Shown one piece after another: positions 1 through 5,707 of a stretch of DNA of 5,863 bases. The DNA comes from Methylocapsa sp. (GTDB lineage: Bacteria > Pseudomonadota > Alphaproteobacteria > Rhizobiales > Beijerinckiaceae): contig JAFMSB010000123.1 of the NCBI GenBank assembly GCA_017353815.1, forward strand, positions 1 through 5,863. The letters run 5' to 3'. The notes beneath the pieces were generated by a model. That model saw only the letters and a list, made by a program, of their open reading frames with translations, was not told where the DNA came from and made no database searches. Made by a program: the position numbers and the translations under genes. Numbering within the stretch: the stretch's first letter is position 1; every line of letters starts with the position of its first letter.

Positions 1-92
1 CTCCCGCGGGCCTATGCGAGTCAAGCAGGTATATATTCCTTCCCTATCGTTTATCCCCGCTCAAGGCAATCGGCTTGTTCCGAAATTGAAGT

Positions 93-386
93 TCAAGGGA
101 ACAGGACCGAGTCGGCGTAAAGCCCGCGCGACTGACAGACCGCCGTTGGCCGAAACCGCGCAGTATCCCCATAAAGGTCTGCTTCGGGCATAGGCACGAT
201 CCGGCATCTTGGATCATAGAGTGGATTGAAGTAGCCGAAATAGCCAGAAGCATACGACGGAAACGCGGGAGCCGGCCCTGCCGGCCCTGCTCCGAAATCG
301 GCCGCACAGGCCGGCGTGCCAGCCGACAGCGCGATAAAAAGGGCACTCCCGAGGCAGATGCGCGCCTCCGATGCTTTAATGGCCAT
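93..386 (-). CDS. Small predicted secreted protein, function unknown
   Basis: A 97-residue protein read from the ATG at 386. Residues 1-9 carry the positive charges (Lys4, Arg9), residues 10-26 are hydrophobic, and an Ala-Cys-Ala-Ala stretch at 26-29 gives a plausible signal peptidase I site, so export to the periplasm or outside is inferred. It is not a good lipobox, because the residues before Cys27 are Thr-Pro-Ala. The mature part starts with a Gly/Ala/Pro-rich stretch (about 32-42), then an aromatic-rich YASGYFGYFNPLYDPR segment, and ends with VCQSRGLYADSVLFP. It holds only two cysteines, in DPRC and AVCQ, which could form one disulfide. An in-frame TTG at 404 would add six residues, but GGAG at 396-399 sits nine bases before the ATG and favours the ATG. 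The gene runs in the same direction as the DUF1013 gene 119 bases upstream. I do not recognise a named family; the signal peptide and constrained-looking tail argue for a real gene. Confidence 0.68.
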   Translation of the reverse strand: MAIKASEARICLGSALFIALSAGTPACAADFGAGPAGPAPAFPSYASGYFGYFNPLYDPRCRIVPMPEADLYGDTARFRPTAVCQSRGLYADSVLFP

Positions 387-395
387 GGCCTGCTG

Positions 396-399
396 CTCC
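396..399 (-). promoter_or_regulatory. Shine-Dalgarno site choosing the ATG start of the secreted protein
   Basis: GGAG on the minus strand lies nine bases before the ATG at 386-384. It falls inside the longer reading frame that would begin at TTG 404, so it supports the shorter start, which also places the positive n-region directly at the protein's N-terminus. Confidence 0.5.
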
Positions 400-505
400 G
401 GCAAATCGTGAGCGGAAAATAAGAGTTTTGCTCCCGCCGCCAGACGGGGTAGCTGATTCGCGCTAACAATTCGCCAATTGCTGGATCTAAGGGCCGCCCT
501 GTCCC

Positions 506-1225
506 TTATTCTTCGTCTTTGGGCTCGCGATGCTTCGTCCCGCCAAAGACGGTATCAATGCCAATAGCTTCGGGTCCGGAATGCCCGGTCCCGTGACCGC
601 CAAATGCTTCGCCATCGGCGGAAGATTCTCCGGCCGTCCTCCGGGTTGTCACCTCGCTAGGCATAAGTGTGTCTCCCTCATCGTGGACGGGCGCTGCCCT
701 GTCTTTTGCGGCGCGGTTGACCTCCAAGTCGAGATCAAGCTGGGTGCAAAGCCCAAGCGTGACCGGATCGATGGCGGTCAGCGCGGCCGAGTTCCAGTGC
801 GTGCGGTCGCGGATGGCTTGCAGCGTCGCCTTTGTCGTGCCGGCGAGGCGCATGACCTGCGCATCCTTCAACTCTGGATGATTCCGGATCAGCCACAAAA
901 TGGCATTCGGCCGGTCTTGGCGGCGCGAGAGCGGCGTATAGCGGGCCCCGCGCTTGCGGCTCGGCTCAGGCAGCCTGACCTTCGGCATAGCAAGCCGAAG
1001 CTGGTGCTTTTCATCGGCTTCCGCTGCCGCCAGCTCCTCGCGCGTGAGCTGCCCCGAGGTGATAGGATCATGTCCCTTGATTCCAGCGGCGACGTCCCCG
1101 TCGGCAATGCCCTTCACTTCCAAGGGATGGAGATGGCAGAAATTGGCGATTTGCTCGAAGGTGAGCGATGTGTTTTCCACAAGCCACACCGCGGTCGCTT
1201 TGGGCATCAAGGGCGAATTGCTCAT
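506..1225 (-). CDS. trcR: DUF1013 family protein, TrcR-type cell cycle transcriptional regulator
   Basis: A 239-residue protein recognised as the alphaproteobacterial DUF1013 family, which databases name cell cycle transcriptional regulator TrcR; the role is taken from that naming, not from this sequence. Two helix-turn-helix-like segments are visible: about residues 11-43 (AVWLVENTSLTFEQIANFC) and about 105-145 (ILWLIRNHPELKDAQVMRLA, ending in RDRTHWN). They look like copies of one motif, each starting with a hydrophobic W-L pair and Asn. A basic linker with KVRLPEPSRKRGARY (82-96) separates them. After the DPVTLGLC motif (153-160) and a DTLMPSE motif (185-191) comes a Gly-rich tail ending in acidic KDEE, probably disordered. 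The ATG at 1225 is preceded by AGGAA at 1234-1238, eight bases away. The gene is divergent from the membrane protein gene at 1472. The product is cytoplasmic, with no membrane segment or signal peptide. Confidence 0.88.
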   Translation of the reverse strand: MSNSPLMPKATAVWLVENTSLTFEQIANFCHLHPLEVKGIADGDVAAGIKGHDPITSGQLTREELAAAEADEKHQLRLAMPKVRLPEPSRKRGARYTPLSRRQDRPNAILWLIRNHPELKDAQVMRLAGTTKATLQAIRDRTHWNSAALTAIDPVTLGLCTQLDLDLEVNRAAKDRAAPVHDEGDTLMPSEVTTRRTAGESSADGEAFGGHGTGHSGPEAIGIDTVFGGTKHREPKDEE

Positions 1226-1231
1226 CGTGCT

Positions 1232-1251
1232 CGTTCCTATACGTTCCTGTA
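1232..1251 (-). repeat. Tandem 10-base repeat over the ribosome binding site of the DUF1013 gene
   Basis: On the minus strand two adjacent 10-base units, TACAGGAACG and TATAGGAACG, differ at one position. The copy nearer the gene supplies the AGGAA that spaces correctly to the ATG at 1225; the second offers a duplicate AGGAA ten bases further upstream. It could be a simple duplication or part of a control site. The repeat is plain in the sequence; any role is conjecture. Confidence 0.6.
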
Positions 1252-1460
1252 CGCGTGAAAACGCAACATACTTTGCCGTTCGCGGATGCCGGCCGCGCGG
1301 CTTAAGGAATTACCCGTTTGGGAGGATCGAATGTATATAGTGGCGGGCGGTTTGGAAGGCAATGATTACGGCAGAGAAAGCGGGGCGTCGCGAAAATGAA
1401 GCTCCGGCCAGGGCGAATGGTCCGCAACGGCGCGGCGCTCCCTTGCGTTGCCAAGCTGAT

Positions 1461-1466
1461 AGGTGA
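1461..1466 (+). promoter_or_regulatory. Shine-Dalgarno site choosing the ATG start at 1472
   Basis: AGGTGA matches the 3' end of 16S rRNA (anti-SD) over six bases and lies five bases before the ATG at 1472. It overlaps the alternative GTG at 1463, which itself has no good site upstream, so the ATG is preferred. Confidence 0.5.
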
Positions 1467-1471
1467 AATCG

Positions 1472-1786
1472 ATGTTCCGGCGGCTTTCCAGTTTTCTCAG
1501 CATCTGTTTGTTCGCGGGGGCCTTTATTGCTGTGATCATTGACGTCGGCCATTCCCATATGGCGGCAAAGCTGACCATAACGCCAATTGGCGATGCTGTT
1601 TCGGCACTCGCGCCGGAAAAATGGGCCGATGCGCAGAAATTAGCTAGCCGCTATATAAACCTCTCCAATTTCGTAATTGCCGGATTTTTGCAACTGCCCG
1701 TTTGGCTCGTCCTCAGCGCTGCCGGTGCCTTAACAGGCTGGTTAGGCCGGCGGCCGAAGCCGAAATTCGGATTTTCGAGCCGCTAA
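1472..1786 (+). CDS. Small two-helix inner membrane protein, function unknown
   Basis: A 104-residue protein when read from the ATG at 1472; a GTG at 1463 would add three residues. The first hydrophobic helix covers about residues 8-24 (FLSICLFAGAFIAVIID) and the second about 68-91 (FVIAGFLQLPVWLVLSAAGA and following). Between them lies a polar loop with a TPIGDAVSALAPEKW motif, and the protein ends in a basic GRRPKPKFGFSSR tail. By memory only, this layout (helix, TPxGD-W-L-P loop, second helix with LP-W, GRR...GF end) recurs in small uncharacterised membrane proteins of Hyphomicrobiales. The basic start and tail suggest that both ends face the cytoplasm. The gene lies 61 bases upstream of fumC on the same strand and could be co-transcribed with it. 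A short CCGC/GCGG hairpin covers the stop codon but has no T-run. Reality of the gene is likely; its function is unknown. Confidence 0.65.
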   Translation: MFRRLSSFLSICLFAGAFIAVIIDVGHSHMAAKLTITPIGDAVSALAPEKWADAQKLASRYINLSNFVIAGFLQLPVWLVLSAAGALTGWLGRRPKPKFGFSSR

Positions 1787-1834
1787 GCGGACTGAGTGAC
1801 ATTACCAGCGAACGCCTCAATAAGCAGCTTCCAT

Positions 1835-1840
1835 AAGGAG
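1835..1840 (+). promoter_or_regulatory. Strong Shine-Dalgarno site for the TTG start of fumC
   Basis: AAGGAG is followed by a seven-base spacer and then TTG at 1848. The near-ideal site and spacing, together with the first residues [14 protein letters not shown] matching the usual N-terminus of class II fumarases, fix the start at this rare codon. No in-frame ATG or GTG nearby gives a better match. Confidence 0.75.
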
Positions 1841-1847
1841 AACGGGA

Positions 1848-3251
1848 TTGAGCCATTTTCGGACGGAAACCGATAGCCTTGGGGAAGTTCGGGTCCCGGC
1901 AGACAAGCTTTGGGGAGCCCAGACGCAACGCTCAATTGAGTATTTTAGTATTGGCAAAGATATCATGCCGCCCGAAATGATCACAGCTCTGGCGATACTA
2001 AAAAAGGCCTCCGCCGCGGCAAATATGAGGAGCGGGCGCTTCGACCGAAAACTCTATGCTTTCATCAACCAGGCCTGCGACGAGATCTTGAGCGGCCAGC
2101 ATCGCGACATGTTCCCTTTGCATGTGTGGATGACTGGCAGCGGCACGCAGTTCAACATGAATATGAACGAGGTGATCTCCAACCGCTGCTGTCAGCTTGC
2201 GGGAACGCCGCTCGGAAGCAAGCGCCCGGTCCACCCCAATGATCATGTCAATATGTCGCAGTCGTCGAACGATGCCTTTCCCTCGGCGATGTATATCGCC
2301 GCAGCTGTTGGAGTTAGAGAGAGCCTCGTTCCCCCGGTCACTGCGCTGCGGGCAGCGATCGCGGCCAAGGCGGCGGAATGGGATTCCATCATAAAGATTG
2401 GCCGCACGCATATGCAGGATGCAACGCCTTTGACGCTTGGCCAGGAGTGGTCGGGCTATGCGGGCATGCTTGCCGATAATCTCGAGCGGATCGAGGATGC
2501 GCTCAAAGGCGTCTATCGCTTATCCTTAGGGGGGACTGCGGTTGGCACCGGAATCAATGCGGCGCCCGGATTTGCGGAGGCGGCAGCGGAAGAAATCGCC
2601 AGGCTCACGGGTCTCCCTTTTGTGACCGCCCCCAACAAGTTTGCGGTGCAAGGCGCCCACGATGCCCTCGTGCAGTTATCCGGCACGCTCCGCACCTTGG
2701 CCGTTTCGCTATACAAAATCGCGAACGATGTGCGTCTGCTGGGCTGCGGCCCGCGCGCAGGCATTGCCGAACTTGAACTCCCCGAAAATGAGCCGGGCTC
2801 GTCGATCATGCCTGGAAAGGTCAATCCCACCCAGGCCGAGGCGCTGGCCATGATTGCCGTTCAAGTCATGGCCAATGACGTCGCTGTCGGTTTTGGCGGC
2901 GCAAGCGGCTATCTGGAGATGAATGTCTACAAGCCGCTGATGATCGCAAATCTCATCCAGTCGATCGTTCTGCTGAGCGGCGGCTGCAGGAATTTCCGCA
3001 AATATCTTATCGAAGGGACGAAGCCAAATCTGAAAAGGATAAAGGAGAATGTCGAGCGCTCGCTGATGCTCGTCACCGCGCTTGTGCCTGTCATCGGCTA
3101 TGATAAGGCATCGAAAATCGCGCATCAAGCGATGGAGCACGATCTCACCTTGAAGGCCGCGGCGCTGCAGCTTGGATTCGTTAGCGAGACGGAATTCGAC
3201 CGGATCGTCGACCCGGCAAAAATGGTCCGGCCTTATGTGGCAGGCAGCTGA
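1848..3251 (+). CDS. fumC: Class II fumarate hydratase (fumarase C)
   Basis: Reversible hydration of fumarate to L-malate in the TCA cycle; the class II enzyme is an iron-independent cytoplasmic homotetramer. The 467-residue length is the family norm and the numbering runs in register with E. coli FumC as I remember it. Active-site elements present are TGSGT at 96-100 (Ser98, Thr100), Ser139-Ser140-Asn141, Thr187-His188 in [15 protein letters not shown], and the family signature [11 protein letters not shown] at 317-327 with the catalytic Ser318 and with Lys324 and Asn326. The second-site residues Arg126, His129, Asn131 and Asp132 are also kept. Nothing catalytic is missing, so the enzyme should be active. 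The start is TTG at 1848, supported by AAGGAG at 1835-1840. It reads VWMTGSG where E. coli has Gln, a variant I believe is found elsewhere. Neighbours are the small membrane protein upstream and ctaB 111 bases downstream on the same strand. Aspartase or argininosuccinate lyase are unlikely given the conserved fumarase residues. Confidence 0.97.
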   Translation: MSHFRTETDSLGEVRVPADKLWGAQTQRSIEYFSIGKDIMPPEMITALAILKKASAAANMRSGRFDRKLYAFINQACDEILSGQHRDMFPLHVWMTGSGTQFNMNMNEVISNRCCQLAGTPLGSKRPVHPNDHVNMSQSSNDAFPSAMYIAAAVGVRESLVPPVTALRAAIAAKAAEWDSIIKIGRTHMQDATPLTLGQEWSGYAGMLADNLERIEDALKGVYRLSLGGTAVGTGINAAPGFAEAAAEEIARLTGLPFVTAPNKFAVQGAHDALVQLSGTLRTLAVSLYKIANDVRLLGCGPRAGIAELELPENEPGSSIMPGKVNPTQAEALAMIAVQVMANDVAVGFGGASGYLEMNVYKPLMIANLIQSIVLLSGGCRNFRKYLIEGTKPNLKRIKENVERSLMLVTALVPVIGYDKASKIAHQAMEHDLTLKAAALQLGFVSETEFDRIVDPAKMVRPYVAGS

Positions 3252-3270
3252 GGGGCCTAAGCGGCCTTTT
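3251..3270 (+). terminator. Possible weak intrinsic terminator after fumC
   Basis: GGCC at 3254-3257 pairs with GGCC at 3263-3266 around a five-base loop, with two G-T pairs and an A-T pair able to extend the stem outward, and four T follow at 3267-3270. The T-run is short and partly used by the extended stem, so it may attenuate rather than stop transcription into ctaB. Confidence 0.35.
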
Positions 3271-3362
3271 CGACTGGCCCACTGGCAGACCGCCTTGTGC
3301 CGTGCCGGCAAGCTGACTAAAGGACAGAGCGAGGCAAGCGAAGGAAGCAAGGGGATAAGAAG

Positions 3363-4310
3363 ATGAGTTTGCTGGTTCCGGGCGAGAGCGGATTGGCCGA
3401 TCCCTTGGCCCTCTTGGGGGCGCGGTTTTTTGATTATGCCGCGCTTCTTAAGCCGCGGGTGATGTCGCTTGTGGTCTTCACCGCTTTCACCGGCATGCTG
3501 TTTGCCCCCTTGCCCGTCGATCCTTTGCCGGGCCTTTTGGCGCTTTGCGCCATTGCCGCGGGCGCGGGCGCGGCGGGCGCGCTCAACATGTGGTATGATG
3601 CCGGCATCGATGCGCTCATGCTGCGCACGCGCTTGCGTCCCATCCCCGCGGGGCGGCTTGCCTCGTCGGAAGCGCTTTGCTTTGGGCTTTTGCTTGCCGC
3701 CGCCTCGGTTCTTGCTTTGGGACTTGCTGCCAATTGGCTGGCGGCGGGCCTGCTTGCCTTCACGATCTTCTTTTATGCCGTGATCTACACCATGTGGCTG
3801 AAGCGGCGGACGGCGCAGAACATCGTCATCGGCGGGGCGGCGGGCGCGCTGCCGCCGGTCGTTGGCTTTGCCGCCGCCTCGGGCCACATTGGCCTTGCGA
3901 GTCTGGTGCTTTTTTTGCTCATTTTCTTCTGGACGCCGCCGCATTTTTGGGCGCTCGCCTTGGTGCGGGCCGAGGACTATGACCGGGCGGGCATACCGAT
4001 GCTGCCCAACGTCAAGGGGCATGCCCACACGAGAAGCGCCATTCTCGCCTATGCGCTCCTTCTTGCGCCGCTCGGCCTTTTGCCGTGGCTGCTTGGCTAT
4101 GCCTCTCTGGCTTATGCGGCGGTTGCGGCTTTGCTCGGCTTGGCGCTCATCGTCTTTGCCGGACGGGTTTATCTTTGCCGCGAAAAACCGGAGGCGAACC
4201 GCTGCGCCGGGCAGCTCTTTGGGTTTTCGATTGTCTATCTCTTTTTGCTGTTCGCGGCGCTTGCCGCCGGGCGGCTCCTCGCGGCCGCGCCGCTTGCAAT
4301 TGCGGGGTAA
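3363..4310 (+). CDS. ctaB: Protoheme IX farnesyltransferase (heme O synthase)
   Basis: A UbiA-superfamily inner membrane prenyltransferase that adds a farnesyl group to protoheme IX to make heme O, the precursor of heme A or the cofactor of bo-type oxidases. The first Asp-rich motif is NMWYDAGID at 75-83 (Asn75, Asp79, Asp83), followed by [12 protein letters not shown] at 88-99. [20 protein letters not shown] (147-166) and [10 protein letters not shown] (191-200) are typical of CtaB, and the second acidic motif is [13 protein letters not shown] (203-215). The rest is a series of hydrophobic helices, and the protein ends with the family-like [15 protein letters not shown] segment. Length 315 is usual for the family. 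The ATG at 3363 is preceded by AAGGGG at 3349-3354, eight bases away. In many alphaproteobacteria ctaB sits with cox genes and ctaG; here it follows fumC and is followed by a tRNA, so it is detached from any oxidase operon in view. It looks intact. Confidence 0.96.
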   Translation: MSLLVPGESGLADPLALLGARFFDYAALLKPRVMSLVVFTAFTGMLFAPLPVDPLPGLLALCAIAAGAGAAGALNMWYDAGIDALMLRTRLRPIPAGRLASSEALCFGLLLAAASVLALGLAANWLAAGLLAFTIFFYAVIYTMWLKRRTAQNIVIGGAAGALPPVVGFAAASGHIGLASLVLFLLIFFWTPPHFWALALVRAEDYDRAGIPMLPNVKGHAHTRSAILAYALLLAPLGLLPWLLGYASLAYAAVAALLGLALIVFAGRVYLCREKPEANRCAGQLFGFSIVYLFLLFAALAAGRLLAAAPLAIAG

Positions 4311-4448
4311 AAGCGTGCGTATTCGAGTTTGCCCCGGCTTCAGCCAGCAGGGTTTGGGCGCGGGCGGGAACTTGCCATAAGGCTACCTAATGGATATGGC
4401 TCGCATGTTCCGGGGGCGGTGCGGCATCGGCCAATCACGCTTGAACTC

Positions 4449-4461
4449 GCCGGAAACCGGC
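4449..4461 (+). repeat. Perfect 5-bp inverted repeat just before the tRNA gene
   Basis: GCCGG-AAA-CCGGC forms a perfect five-base stem with a three-base loop, ending three bases before the first tRNA base. In the precursor transcript it would fold directly beside the 5' cleavage site of RNase P. No T-run follows, so it is not a terminator. A role in processing is only a guess. Confidence 0.4.
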
Positions 4462-4464
4462 AAG

Positions 4465-4541
4465 GCGCCCGTAGCTCAGCTGGATAGAGCACTAGACTAC
4501 GAATCTAGGGGCCGGGAGTTCGAATCTCTCCGGGCGCGCCA
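4465..4541 (+). tRNA. tRNA-Arg (anticodon ACG)
   Basis: A complete 77-base cloverleaf including the encoded CCA. The acceptor stem GCGCCCG/CGGGCGC pairs over all seven bases, the D stem is GCTC/GAGC, the anticodon stem CTAGA/TCTAG encloses loop CTACGAA with ACG at 4499-4501, the variable loop is GGGCC, and the T arm is GGGAG-TTCGAAT-CTCTC with one G-T pair. Discriminator G4538 precedes CCA at 4539-4541. Anticodon ACG, with A34 normally edited to inosine, reads the CGU, CGC and CGA arginine codons. The gene is intact although its 3' half also encodes, on the opposite strand, the last codons of a serine recombinase relic, which marks it as a former integration site. A promoter is not clear; TTGCCA at 4372-4377 with TATGGC at 4395-4400 (17-base spacing) is a weak candidate. 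Confidence 0.97.
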
Positions 4542-5186
4542 CTCAGTACTCGTCTGCGAACACCGAGGCTGGCCAATTTGGCTAGCTAGAACGGTTTTTT
4601 CCATGAGGTCCTTGCTTCCCGCGATCCTAACGTTGTGATCGTAGGTCTTCCGAAACGGCGCAGAGCCGCTGGTGGGTTCTCTCGCATCACGTGCCCAAAC
4701 GCTCGAGGTGATCGGTCGGCAGCCGGTCGAGCCTACCCATTGGTATGGCCACCCCCTGCAGATCGTCTTGCCGTTGGTCGCACAGCTCGAACAGGTGTAA
4801 CAGCGATAGATGCGGCCGCTTTTCGACGTACCGGTGCGCGGCATCATGGCGCCGCGACAGGTGGCACACAAGGCAAGCCCAGTCAGCAGGGTTGGCCCCA
4901 CCATGGCCCGCGGAGGCGTAACTATCGGCTTTCGAGTCCGCAATTGCCGTTGGACGCACGAAAAAATGTGGTAGTCAACAATGGCTGGCACAGACACTTC
5001 GACGATTTCTTCTTGGGGTTTGCGTTGGCGCGTTCTCGATGAGGCCTGATTAAATCTCCAGGTCCCAATGTAGACGGTGTTGGTGAGAAGCTTATGCACG
5101 CTTCCGACACCAAAAGTGTTGCCTTGGCGCGATTGATAGCCATGGGCATTCACCCACTTAACGAACTCCTTGACCCCGAGCGCGCC
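4497..5186 (-). pseudogene. Serine recombinase (site-specific integrase) relic, C-terminal half
   Basis: Reading leftward from about 5186 it starts at LGVKEFVKWVNAHGY and runs through the Recombinase-domain sequence FGVGSVHKLLTNTVYIGTWRF. It continues through EEIVEVSVPAIVDYHIF and LLTGLALCATCRGAMM to a zinc-ribbon-like RTGTSKSGRIYRCYTCSSC, all typical of alphaproteobacterial large serine recombinases as I remember them. The N-terminal resolvase domain with the catalytic serine is absent: the sequence beyond 5186 is unlike it and soon becomes IstB. The frame breaks near 4752-4756, where IPMGRLDRLPTDHLERLG continues one frame over, as if one G were lost from a G run. A stop follows at once. The original frame then resumes with REPTSGSAPFRKTY and, after an apparent small internal deletion, DHNVRIAGSKDLMEKTVLA. 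The last 14 codons and the TAG stop lie inside tRNA-Arg. It cannot encode an active enzyme. Confidence 0.85.
4562..4600 (+). terminator. Probable intrinsic terminator of the tRNA-Arg gene
   Basis: ACCG at 4562-4565 pairs with CGGT at 4592-4595. Inside this lies a seven-base stem, CTGGCCA (4569-4575) with TGGCTAG (4579-4585), around an ATT loop with one G-T pair. Unpaired AGG and CTAGAA form an internal loop. A run of six T at 4595-4600 follows. It lies 21 bases after the tRNA, where termination is expected, but it overlaps old recombinase sequence on the other strand, so chance folding is possible. Confidence 0.42.
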
Positions 5187-5232
5187 CGCGCGGCGAGCGC
5201 CGCCTGCGCGCGCTGCAAAAGCACCTAAACAC

Positions 5233-5439
5233 GGCGAGCTGTTCCGCCGGCGCTATGAGCGTAGCGCTACTCTCGTCACGAGCAGCCTGCCATTCGATGA
5301 ATGGACCTCTATCTCCGGACCGCAGCGGCTCACAGGCGCCTTGCTCGGCCGGCTTACCCGTCACGTCCACATTCTGGAAATGAATGGCGAACGCTGCCGC
5401 CTCACCGCCAGCAAGAAGGCGCAGCGGCGGGCCGGTTCA
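5233..5439 (+). pseudogene. IS21-family IstB helper ATPase, C-terminal relic
   Basis: The plus-strand frame reads ELFRRRYERSATLVTSSLPFDEWTS and then RLTGALLGRLTRHVHILEMNGE and CRLTASKKAQRR. This is the C-terminal part of IstB, the AAA+ ATPase that assists the IS21 transposase IstA; the S-N/S-LPFDEW and ERLTGALLDRLTHHVHILEMNG blocks are very characteristic. Walker A and Walker B motifs, expected upstream, are missing, because the sequence before about 5233 changes to unrelated bases and then to the recombinase relic. Roughly 70 of about 250 usual residues survive. The open frame extends left to 5170 and right to 5646 without family resemblance, so only the matching core is given. No istA sequence and no IS21 terminal repeat are recognised in the window. 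It is non-functional debris. Confidence 0.85.
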
Positions 5440-5608
5440 GGAGCTAAACCAAAACCGGGAGACTTAGCCCAGCCGGTACACTTTCTCGCCATTCGGCACG
5501 ATTTGTCTCCGCCATTGACAAACGCCCGTTCCCGAGGCCGCCACCCGCTCGCGCTGGTCCTGAGTGTAAGCTCTGGCCACCTTGTTCCCCCGCTGCAATG
5601 GACACGCT
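5440..5608. other. Unassigned sequence between two insertion-sequence relics
   Basis: This stretch joins the IstB and IS481 relics. The IstB frame stays open through it, but the translation resembles no family I know, and on the minus strand the IS481 stop codon lies just beyond its right edge, at 5609-5611. It may hold decayed terminal sequence of either element. I see no gene, tRNA or convincing terminal inverted repeat in it. Confidence 0.5.
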
Positions 5609-5707
5609 CTAGCTGTTTAGTCCCAGCTTTAGCAGGAGCGGATTGAGTTTGAATCGTTCGGGCTGAGAAGTCCAGCATTTGCAGATGTATTCGAAGAGGG
5701 TGAAACC
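5609..5707 (-). pseudogene. IS481-type transposase, extreme C-terminal relic
   Basis: About 32 codons ending in a TAG at 5609-5611. The translation GFTLFEYICKCWTSQPERFK followed by LNPLLLKLGLNS matches, from memory, the end of a widespread IS481-family transposase subgroup (GLTPYEYICKxWTSxPERFxLNPIHQMPGLNT). The DDE catalytic domain and the N-terminal helix-turn-helix are absent. Resemblance begins at the GGT codon 5707-5705; the next bases to the right belong to the GH15 gene on the other strand. The open frame continues to 5857, but only as the complement of that gene. The relic probably arrived by insertion and then lost everything but its 3' end. Confidence 0.75.

Noticed and set aside
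74..105. Inverted repeat CTTGTTCC/GGAACAGG around the stop codon of the secreted protein gene
   Set aside because: It has a 16-base loop and no T-run on either side, so it is not listed as a terminator.
44..469. Minus-strand 141-codon frame overlapping the small secreted protein
   Set aside because: It overlaps in another frame, is Arg- and Ser-rich, and has no signal peptide or family resemblance; the signal-peptide-bearing frame is the better gene.
530..1258. Long plus-strand reading frame of 242 codons
   Set aside because: It is the complement of the DUF1013 gene, has no family resemblance, and the minus-strand product is clearly recognisable.
1240..1320. Search for CtrA (TTAA-N7-TTAA) or GANTC methylation sites in the divergent promoter region
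   Set aside because: A single TTAA at 1302-1305 has no partner at the right spacing and no GANTC lies in the region, so no cell cycle control site is claimed.
1310..1578. Two short minus-strand frames between the DUF1013 gene and fumC
   Set aside because: They oppose the start of the membrane protein gene, have no recognisable domains, and look like chance openings.
3295..3323. TTGTGC and TAAAGG with 17-base spacing ahead of ctaB
   Set aside because: Each box matches the consensus at only about half its positions, too little to call a promoter.
2709..4028. Minus-strand 439-codon frame across the end of fumC and most of ctaB
   Set aside because: Composition is extremely rich in Arg, Lys, Gly and Gln, as expected for a shadow of GC-rich genes, and it spans two well-supported genes on the other strand.
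4390..4638. Plus-strand 82-codon reading frame across the tRNA
   Set aside because: Its middle (VAQLDRALDYESRGREFESL) is the familiar false translation of a tRNA-Arg gene; there is no protein family and no ribosome site.
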